Below, piece after piece: positions 7,759 through 13,371 of a stretch of 64,000 bases of DNA. The notes under the pieces were generated by a model. That model did no database searches and had not been told where the DNA came from. It worked only from the letters and a program-made list of their open reading frames with translations. Position numbers and translations under genes: made by a program. The stretch's first letter is position 1, and each line of letters opens with the position of its first letter. Origin of the DNA: Bacteroidota bacterium (lineage in GTDB: Bacteria > Bacteroidota > Bacteroidia > B-17B0 > Aurantibacillaceae); contig JAJNDK010000014.1 in assembly GCA_021156365.1 (NCBI GenBank), positions 1 through 64,000 on the forward strand, written 5' to 3'.

Positions 7759-9504
7759 ATGAAAAAATTATTTCTAATGCTCTCAGTGCTATTTACGATA
7801 TCTCAATCACAAAGTCAGACAATCGTTCCCGGTGGTTTGGTAAGTGGGATTTGGCCGGCAAGTGGTTCGCCGTATCTAGTTCAGGGTGCAATTATGATTG
7901 CCAATGGTAGCACGCTCACTATTGATCCTGGCGTAAGAGTTGAATTTCAAGGGAGTTTTAAGTTTCTGGTATTGGGTCGACTACTTGCGATTGGTAATGC
8001 AACAGACAGTATTACATTTACGGCAATTAATCCTTCAACAGGTTGGTTGGGAGTTCGTTTCGACAATACATCGTCAATCAACGATTCGAGTAAATTTTAT
8101 TATTGTAATTTCAAATACGGTAAAGCTACAGCAAGCTATCCAAATAATGAGGGCGGCGCATTGTATTTCGATAACTTTTCAAAGGCTATCATATCAAACT
8201 CATTAATAAAAAACTGTTATGCGAGTTCAAATGGAGGAGGAATTTATTGTAACCACCAAAGCAATATTAAAATTTCTAACAATACCTTTGCTAATAATTC
8301 GGCAGACGGCCATGGAGGTGGTATTTACCTGCAAGGGTGGTCAAACGCAATCGTAACAAACAATTTAATTACCAATAATATCACATTAGGCAATGGCGGT
8401 GGAGCATATATCCATACTGCAACTCCTCTTTTCACCAATAATATAATAAGTGCAAATGTTGCTGCCTTAAGCGGTGGGGGAATACTTTGTCTTAGTGGGA
8501 TCTTTAAAAACAACTATATCATTAATAATGTTTCTCAAACAAGTAATGGTGATTATCAATATGGAGGTGGAGGGATGATTATCTTTGCTGGAAGCGACCC
8601 TGTAATAATCACACACAACATTATCAGTAACAATACCAGTAACAATATGGGTGGAGGTATTTATTGTTATGCAGCCGGTGCATCCATTGGAGAAATAAGC
8701 AACAATATTATTTCCAATAATGTTGAGACCACAAATTTCGGAGGCGGAGGCGTAGCTTTTGTTTATTCCGATATCCCAATGATTAACAACACCATTTCAA
8801 ACAATAGCGCACAAACTGGAGGTGGAATTCTTTTCTATTCATCAAACCCGCGTGTTCAAAACAATATTGTATGGGGAAACACGTCAGTTACTACCGGAAA
8901 TCAAGTATACTTTTTTGATGAACCCGCTGATCCGAACTTTTACAATAACGATATTGAAGGAGGACAGGGAGCATTTGGAGTAAACAGTAACGTCTTCTAT
9001 CTTGGCACTTACGTTAACAATATCAATTCAGATCCTCAGTTCAATGCTCCATCTGCAGGAAGTGGAAATGCTTTTAATGGTTCAACAGCCAATTGGACCC
9101 TGCAGCAAACCTCTCTTTGTATAGATGGTGGAAGCATACAAAACATTACTTACCCGGCAACTGATATAGCTGGTAATCCCAGATTAGCAGGTAGCTCCAT
9201 CGATATAGGAGCTTATGAGGGAGTCGGCTTGATTGGCATCTCAGAATTATTTGGAACGAAAAAAAGTATTGAAATCTACCCCAACCCTTTTTATAATGAA
9301 GCAACAATTCAGTATGATGATAAATGGAATTTTTCTGAGGTTCGCATTTACAATATTTTCGGACAAGAAGTAAAGAACATAAAAACAGTTGAGGGTGAAA
9401 CAATAAAAATTCAAAGGGATGATTTACCTGCAGGAATATACATCCTTAAGCTAACAAGTAATAATATCACCTTTGCAACGGGAAAGATCATCATTACAGA
9501 TTGA
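7759..9504 (+). CDS. T9SS-exported right-handed parallel beta-helix protein
   Basis: 581 residues. Signal peptide (1-19, ending SQSQS). Residues about 60-380 are repeated 'NGGGIYC...NNTFxNNSA' turns, the hallmark of right-handed parallel beta-helices (pectate-lyase-like/polymorphic outer-membrane protein fold), with stacked Asn ladders. Residues about 415-490 ('DPQFN ... CIDGGS ... DIAGNPRLAGSSIDIGAYE') match the choice-of-anchor Q domain. The last 80 residues ('IEIYPNPFYNEATIQY ... GIYILKLTSN ... KIIITD') are a type A T9SS C-terminal sorting domain. Expected to be attached to or released from the cell surface; it could bind or cleave polysaccharide, but no catalytic residues are identifiable. 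At 1.7 kb it is unusually large for a single-gene cassette (7593-9525). Confidence 0.88.
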   Translation: MKKLFLMLSVLFTISQSQSQTIVPGGLVSGIWPASGSPYLVQGAIMIANGSTLTIDPGVRVEFQGSFKFLVLGRLLAIGNATDSITFTAINPSTGWLGVRFDNTSSINDSSKFYYCNFKYGKATASYPNNEGGALYFDNFSKAIISNSLIKNCYASSNGGGIYCNHQSNIKISNNTFANNSADGHGGGIYLQGWSNAIVTNNLITNNITLGNGGGAYIHTATPLFTNNIISANVAALSGGGILCLSGIFKNNYIINNVSQTSNGDYQYGGGGMIIFAGSDPVIITHNIISNNTSNNMGGGIYCYAAGASIGEISNNIISNNVETTNFGGGGVAFVYSDIPMINNTISNNSAQTGGGILFYSSNPRVQNNIVWGNTSVTTGNQVYFFDEPADPNFYNNDIEGGQGAFGVNSNVFYLGTYVNNINSDPQFNAPSAGSGNAFNGSTANWTLQQTSLCIDGGSIQNITYPATDIAGNPRLAGSSIDIGAYEGVGLIGISELFGTKKSIEIYPNPFYNEATIQYDDKWNFSEVRIYNIFGQEVKNIKTVEGETIKIQRDDLPAGIYILKLTSNNITFATGKIIITD

Positions 9505-9521
9505 TGAAGTTAAACTACTGC

Positions 9522-9704
9522 TAACAACGGGCAATTGCGCCATGCGGGTTTTGAGGTAGGGCTTTGGCTAAATTAAGGTTTGCGCTAAAGCGCAGTTATT
9601 TAGTTTTGCCGCCGCTTAAGAAAGTGTTATCTTCGTTTAAACATTTGTGGGTTTAAAACCTGTCCGGCTTCGGTAGCCGCACTGCGCCAAGCCGCAAAAC
9701 GTTA
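9522..9704 (+). repeat. Cassette hairpin element E9 (family A, 183 bp)
   Basis: It opens TAACAACGGGCAATTGCGCC; the 3' side carries TGCGCCAAGCCGC and ends AAAACGTTA. Body nearly identical to E5 and E6. Left flank TACTGC, right flank GTTATAAGC. Confidence 0.87.
9605..9635 (+). promoter_or_regulatory. Bacteroidota-like promoter inside E9
   Basis: TTTG (9605-9608), 19-bp spacer, TATCTTCG (9628-9635), as in E5. It faces the CdiI-like immunity gene, which starts about 90 bp downstream. Confidence 0.4.
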
Positions 9705-9724
9705 TAAGCAATTTAGAAACACGA

Positions 9725-10138
9725 ATGAAGAAAAACAAATTTGACATATCTTGGAGACAAAAAACGCTTGAGGTTTTAGAAAATAACAAATGGCTTGACG
9801 AAAAAGAATATCCAACCGGACTTGTGAGGAGGTGTTATGAGTATAGAAAAATCCCTGTTGGCAAATTGACTGTTGGAGAGTTGCGGACATTAATTGGACA
9901 AAACATAGGTCTAAAATATTTAATACCAATAGCAATTGAATTTTTGGCAACCGATGTTCTGATTGAAGGAGATTTATATTCTGGAGACTTGCTAGAATCA
10001 GTGTTGAAGATTGACAAAAACTTCTGGACTCAAAATTTAAATCTCAAGGAACAAATTATTGATTTGATAAATTTAAATGGTGACAAAATAAAGAGTGAGA
10101 ACCTTGACCTTGATAATTTTGTGGCAATGAACTCTTAA
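9725..10138 (+). CDS. Contact-dependent inhibition (CdiI-type) immunity protein
   Basis: 137 residues, cytoplasmic. The middle, 'KLTVGELRTLIGQNIGLKYLIPIAIEFL' followed by 'EGDLYSGDLLESVL' (about 47-100), matches the conserved core of the contact-dependent growth inhibition immunity family (CdiI_3-like), which neutralises a toxin delivered by neighbouring cells. No CdiA, Rhs or other polymorphic toxin gene lies next to it, so it is an orphan immunity gene that could protect against non-self toxins. It is the sole gene of cassette 9701-10155. The cassette ends match over 14 of 16 bases, the cleanest in the array. Family assignment is from motif recognition only. Confidence 0.82.
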   Translation: MKKNKFDISWRQKTLEVLENNKWLDEKEYPTGLVRRCYEYRKIPVGKLTVGELRTLIGQNIGLKYLIPIAIEFLATDVLIEGDLYSGDLLESVLKIDKNFWTQNLNLKEQIIDLINLNGDKIKSENLDLDNFVAMNS

Positions 10139-10151
10139 GCTAAACTGCTTA

Positions 10152-10314
10152 TAACAGCACCTACCAGTAATGCGGGCAGACATCAAAGCATTTGCAAAAG
10201 CGGTAGACAATTAATCATTTCTGCTTTGCAAATGCATAGGAACAGTTATCTTTGTTAGGAAGCATTCGGTAGAAAACGGCCTTGAGCCGCACTATTGGTA
10301 GCTGCAAAACGTTT
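10152..10314 (+). repeat. Cassette hairpin element E10 (family C, 163 bp)
   Basis: It opens TAACAGCACCTACCAGTA and closes TATTGGTAGCTGCAAAACGT then TT. CTACCAGTA pairs with TATTGGTAG (one G-T wobble). It shares the 23-base block with E1. The closing box is GTTT, and the following sequence does not match the next TAAC flank, so the right-hand junction is damaged. Confidence 0.83.
10225..10254 (+). promoter_or_regulatory. Bacteroidota promoter inside E10
   Basis: TTTG (10225-10228), 18-bp spacer, TATCTTTG (10247-10254), a perfect TAnnTTTG -7 box. The gene it would drive is only a remnant. Confidence 0.5.
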
Positions 10315-10316
10315 GA

Positions 10317-10454
10317 AAACGCAATCAACATTCACAGGACAAACCTAAATATACAATTGTTTATCCCTGGGTTAAATATGCAAAAGCAAGTGTAAACAAA
10401 AATTCAAGAAATTTATGGGCTGTGTTAGTCAAAGAAAAGATATTCATATTGTAA
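10317..10454 (+). pseudogene. Remnant coding fragment in a decayed cassette
   Basis: An open frame without a start codon, beginning just after a stop at 10314 and ending with TAA at 10452-10454, encodes about 45 residues including 'YTIVYPWVKYAKASVNKNSRN'. The cassette between E10 and the TAAC at 10496 is only about 190 bp and its two ends no longer match. This suggests an internal deletion that removed the 5' part of the gene. No family recognised. Confidence 0.3.
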
Positions 10455-10495
10455 GTTTAAATCTCGACAATCAGAATTTTTAATGTAACTACCGC

Positions 10496-10640
10496 TAACA
10501 GCAGTATAGCAAAATAGCCGGTTTAGTGCTAAATTCAACGGAAGTTCTTCGTTTGAAAATTTGTGTAAAACTAAACATTTGTACACCGGTTTCCATGATC
10601 ACCGAACTAAATATCCGGCCCGGAATTCATCGGGGTGAAG
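10496..10640 (+). repeat. Degenerate cassette hairpin element E11
   Basis: It opens with ACTACCGC then TAACAGCA, a good left junction, followed by A+T-rich sequence with a CCGGTTTAG ... CACCGGTTTCC stretch and ATTTG motifs like those in family A. No closing CGTTA is found, and the downstream side runs into unrelated sequence. I read it as an element whose 3' half was lost. The right boundary given is approximate. Confidence 0.45.
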
Positions 10641-10730
10641 CCTGCGTGTTTTTGGAAAGGGTCTTTTGCGATAGAATTCCCAAGGCGACTGGTTTAAACT
10701 TTATGTTTTAAATAGCGACAGTAATACAAA

Positions 10731-10955
10731 CTATTTAAGATCACACCCTCCGCCGAAAGCTTCGGCGTTTCGGTCAATTACCGCGCAGGAATCCTCCTGT
10801 TGATCGCGGGGAAGAGATTTTAAGTCGAAGTGCTTTTTATCGCCACTTACATATTTACAGTAGCAGTTTCCTTTTTCCTTCTTACGGCAGGCCGCCGTAG
10901 AAAGTGAAATCGATAAAATGATTATTAGTGATACTATTGATGAAAAATTTCTCAT
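10731..10955 (-). CDS. Small putative lipoprotein
   Basis: 74 residues. The N-terminus 'MRNFSSIVSLIIILSISLSTAAC' is a lipoprotein signal peptide with the lipobox STAAC (Cys at 23), followed by Arg-Lys-rich 'RKKEKGNCYCKYVSGDKKHFDL' and several further Cys residues (four after the lipobox). It reads against the array direction. The ATG at 10953-10955 is well placed, and the signal sequence argues for a real gene. Family not recognised. It could be cargo of the eroded cassette ending at E12 or chromosomal sequence that intruded when the array decayed. Confidence 0.6.
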   Translation of the reverse strand: MRNFSSIVSLIIILSISLSTAACRKKEKGNCYCKYVSGDKKHFDLKSLPRDQQEDSCAVIDRNAEAFGGGCDLK

Positions 10956-11050
10956 AGTTTGCTCATTTTCAGTTACAAATACATCTGTTGCAAAGTTTAT
11001 GCCTGCAATTGTTTGTATTGTTTGGGTAATTCGGGGAAATCCTTACCATA

Positions 11051-11246
11051 ATGTACACAGCTACGTTTACTATAAGTGATGCTGATAATGATACAATGAG
11101 CTTTCAAATTGCAAGCAGCAATACATCTTTAATTCCAATTACAACTATTTCAATTACAAATATTGATAGTGTTTACACCCTGAATTATTCCGTTGTAAAT
11201 AATCAAACAGAAACAACCACTATGGATCAGTTGAAAGAACGGCAGG
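11051..11246 (+). pseudogene. Fragment of an exported repeat-domain protein
   Basis: The frame encodes 'MYTATFTISDADNDTMSFQIASS...' with 'ITNIDSVYTLNYSVVNNQTETT', which resembles one beta-sandwich (Ig/cadherin-like) repeat of a large surface protein. There is no signal peptide, an in-frame stop (TAA) directly precedes the ATG, and the frame runs into unrelated sequence at about 11246. I treat it as a fragment left by a deletion. Confidence 0.4.
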
Positions 11247-11323
11247 TAACATTGTGCAATCGCCAGGCGGCGAAAAATTGCTATCTTTGAGAACGGGCGT
11301 CTGCGCATGCCCGCGGAACGTTG
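11247..11323 (+). repeat. Possible degenerate short cassette element
   Basis: TAACATTGTGCAATCGCC at the left, TATCTTTG (11282-11289, perfect TAnnTTTG) in the middle, and GCCCGCGGAACGTTGTGCG at the right give a 77-bp segment laid out like the other elements. Internal pairing is poor, and the flank after GTTG does not match the arm before E12. Listed as tentative. Confidence 0.3.
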
Positions 11324-11348
11324 TGCGAAATCCTTAAAACGATCAACT

Positions 11349-11909
11349 ATGCGAAAAACAATACTTCTTCTATTGATCATAGCTGGAACTGCGGCAGTGA
11401 TCTACGGAATCGTTGCGTATATTGGAATTTTGGGATTTTTGTCAGCATGGATCCTGAATTTTATGTTGATGATGTGCGTCTTTATTTTTACCGAAACCTT
11501 GAAATCAAAATTTGCTTCCGATTACTACAAAGAACAAAAATGGGAAGCCAAAGGGAAAATTTATGAGAAGTTTGGGATCAACATTTTTCGCAAACTCCTT
11601 GTTTTTATCGGTTGGGAGAAACTAAATAAAAAAGCAAATCCGGTCAGGAATAATATCGAAGCTCTCGCCCATTTAGAATACAGAACAAAACAATCGGAAT
11701 TAGGGCATGTGATTATATTCGTGATCGTTTTAGCATTCACAATTTACGTCGCTATAAAATATGGAATTGCAGAAACACTTTGGCTGGTGCTGTTGAATAT
11801 AATTCTTAATGTTTATCCGATCCTGTTACAGCGATATAATCGACCGAGATTGCAACGAGCGCTAAACTTAATAAACTATAAACAAGAACGATCGCACAAC
11901 AATGGCTAA
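11349..11909 (+). CDS. Membrane protein, CrtO-type acyltransferase-like
   Basis: 186 residues from the ATG at 11349; an upstream in-frame ATG at 11307 lies in degenerate sequence and gives an unlikely non-hydrophobic leader. It has four hydrophobic segments, two near the N-terminus and two near the C-terminus. The motifs 'NIEALAHLEYRTKQSELGH' and 'NIILNVYPILLQRYNRPRL' resemble the R-x-x-E-x-x-H and N-x-Y-P-x-x-x-Q-R-x-N-R signatures of the glycosyl-4,4'-diaponeurosporenoate acyltransferase (CrtO) family, often found in Bacteroidota outside carotenoid clusters. No carotenoid genes are nearby, so the substrate is unknown. It is probably the last cargo gene of the array, ending about 125 bp before E12. 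Confidence 0.6.
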   Translation: MRKTILLLLIIAGTAAVIYGIVAYIGILGFLSAWILNFMLMMCVFIFTETLKSKFASDYYKEQKWEAKGKIYEKFGINIFRKLLVFIGWEKLNKKANPVRNNIEALAHLEYRTKQSELGHVIIFVIVLAFTIYVAIKYGIAETLWLVLLNIILNVYPILLQRYNRPRLQRALNLINYKQERSHNNG

Positions 11910-12035
11910 CGAAAATCCCTTGTTTTTTGCTGTTTCTGACACGACTCATGTTAAGATTCAACGAAATCAGGTTCGTGGTAAAAAGAATCAGGACAAGTTA
12001 AGAACCAATTGTAACCATCATTACGCCACAACTTA

Positions 12036-12110
12036 TAACAGCAAACAATCGTAAGCGCCTTTTACCTATATTTGTTTGAGAAGGCGCCTACGACTGCTCA
12101 CCAAACGTTA
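12036..12110 (+). repeat. Terminal short cassette hairpin element E12 (75 bp)
   Basis: It opens TAACAGCAAACAATCGTA and closes CACCAAACGTTA. TCGTAAGCGCCTT pairs with AAGGCGCCTACGA with a single bulge. At 75 bp it is within the usual size range of integron attC sites. The loop contains TATATTTG (12067-12074). Left flank ACTTA; right flank GTTAGCAGTAATAA, for which no matching end occurs downstream, so it marks the right end of the array. Confidence 0.75.
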
Positions 12111-12130
12111 GCAGTAATAAACACCCCGCT

Positions 12131-12174
12131 CCGATTTCTATGTTTAAAACAAATGTTTTAAACATAGAAATCGG
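12131..12174. repeat. Perfect 21-bp inverted repeat (44-bp palindrome)
   Basis: The arms 12131-12151 and 12154-12174 are perfectly complementary with a 2-base centre (12152-12153). It starts 20 bp after the closing GTTA of E12, at the junction of array and chromosome. No T-run follows it, so it is not a standard terminator. It could be a cruciform or protein-binding site, or a resolved recombination product. Confidence 0.85.
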
Positions 12175-12216
12175 AACACCTGCCTCAAAATATCTCTGCT
12201 CCGGAGCTTTGAATTT

Positions 12217-13284
12217 TTGTTGCCTGATCTAAAAGCCTCCGGAATAATTTCTATTTTTAGATCCATCAAACCACAACTTAAACATATCGCCAACTTTTTA
12301 ATTCTCCTCATTTTCCAGGGGCTGGCCGTCATCGCTCAAACTACGGGAGAGCCCTTTGTTCTTGCCCTTAAGACTGGCAGGAGCACAGAGCTTATGAAGC
12401 AGTACCTGAGCCAGGACGAAATGCTGGAGGCTTCATGGCTGCTGGCGAAAGTAGTGGTGGATGGTTCCCGATCAAAGAAAAAGCTCAGCAAGGAAGAATT
12501 CAAAAAGGAGTTTATGAAGGAGGCCGTTTATACACAGGAAAGGAAGAAAATAAGATCCTGGCTGGACGCAGTTCTGTTGGATAGCACCCGCTACAACTGG
12601 AAAGAAATGAATATTGTTTCCGTTCAGTACAGGTCCGTTTATGACGAACTATCGGGAGAAAAAAAATTGAGTCACCAGGATTCCGTGAAGCTGAAAAGTC
12701 TACCTCCCTTAAGGATGCTCAACATTATACTGGAAGACAACAAGCAGGCCTGGAGCCTTGAGTTGCTCCAGCTGAACTGCGGCGGGAGCTGGAAATTTAT
12801 GGAGCGGCCGCGTATGAAGTACAGTATGAAGCAGGAGCTGCTGGATACGATGTTCAGGGCGGCGCTGAAAGCCTGCTTTGTGGAAAAAACGATGAAGGCT
12901 CCGTATGTGCTCGTATGCATCAGTGACAGTGCAAGCCATGAGTCGTGTGAACTGGCATTGACCTTACAAGAACTGGAAAAGTATATGCTGTACCTCAGAA
13001 AATACAAAGAGATCGCGCCGGAGGATGTATTTAAGGTGTATTCGCGGCACCTGGTCCTGGCACCGGAATTTTACACGTATTTAAAGGATAAATATTATGT
13101 CGATCTGAAAGAGTCCTATCACTTTGCTGCAGGAACCGTGAAAAATTCAGCCAGGTTGTTGGAGATGGAAAAAGAAATCACATGCGATCCGGCTACGGTG
13201 GCATGGTATTTCAGGCGGGGGATCCTGCTAAGCTGCGAACCGCAGCAAAAGCTTTTGGTTTTAAATGTAGATCTGGGGCCGTAG
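12217..13284 (+). CDS. Exported hypothetical protein
   Basis: Up to 355 residues. No ATG precedes the hydrophobic leader; the frame can start at TTG 12217, followed by 'HIANFLILLIFQGLAVIAQTTGE', a signal peptide, so the start is uncertain. The mature part is mostly helical and charged ('KKKLSKEEFKKEFMKEAVYTQERKKIRSW'), with a later beta-containing section around 'CGGSWKFMERPRMKYSMKQELLDTMF'. No family recognised. Base composition is clearly more G+C-rich than the cassette genes to its left, consistent with the array ending at about 12.1 kb. Confidence 0.65.
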   Translation: MLPDLKASGIISIFRSIKPQLKHIANFLILLIFQGLAVIAQTTGEPFVLALKTGRSTELMKQYLSQDEMLEASWLLAKVVVDGSRSKKKLSKEEFKKEFMKEAVYTQERKKIRSWLDAVLLDSTRYNWKEMNIVSVQYRSVYDELSGEKKLSHQDSVKLKSLPPLRMLNIILEDNKQAWSLELLQLNCGGSWKFMERPRMKYSMKQELLDTMFRAALKACFVEKTMKAPYVLVCISDSASHESCELALTLQELEKYMLYLRKYKEIAPEDVFKVYSRHLVLAPEFYTYLKDKYYVDLKESYHFAAGTVKNSARLLEMEKEITCDPATVAWYFRRGILLSCEPQQKLLVLNVDLGP

Positions 13285-13371
13285 CGGGGGGCATGTTTCG
13301 GAGCAGGGGGGCGGACATAGTTTATTAAAGCCCGTTTGGTATGTTTGTTGTGAGGTCAAAATAAATCCCCT

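Larger units (their letters stand above)
535..12110 (+). mobile_element. Integron-like gene-cassette array with long hairpin (attC-like) elements
   Basis: Ten well-preserved hairpin elements (535-704, 2187-2362, 2995-3119, 3693-3815, 4402-4584, 5663-5844, 6587-6764, 7418-7596, 9522-9704, 10152-10314), decayed ones near 10496 and 11247, and a short terminal one (12036-12110) separate unrelated single genes. Each element starts TAAC and ends CGTTA. The sequence right after GTTA is complementary to the sequence right before the next TAAC, across the gene and not across the element: for example GTTATAAGCAATTTAG at 9701 against the reverse complement GTTATAAGCAGTTTAG of 10140-10155. This is the signature of units that recombine as circles, as integron cassettes do. 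Known attC sites are mostly 57-141 bp and use a shared R-box; here elements reach 183 bp and the arms are cassette-specific. No integrase is in the window. Inference: a CALIN-like (integrase-less) array or a new cassette system. Confidence 0.82.

Noticed and set aside
10526-10711. 61-residue open frame on the + strand
   Set aside because: It lies in the degenerate element E11 and shows no protein-like pattern.
535-12110. CRISPR array
   Set aside because: The repeats are 75-183 bp, differ between copies, form long hairpins and are separated by full genes; there are no short regular spacers and no cas genes.
535-12110. Composite transposon with terminal inverted repeats
   Set aside because: Each gene is flanked by inverted arms, but arm sequences differ from unit to unit and no transposase or target duplication is seen; a transposase would need one shared end sequence.
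1-12110. Integron integrase gene
   Set aside because: I searched all long frames for tyrosine-recombinase-like features and found none in the window; the array could have its integrase further left, or none.
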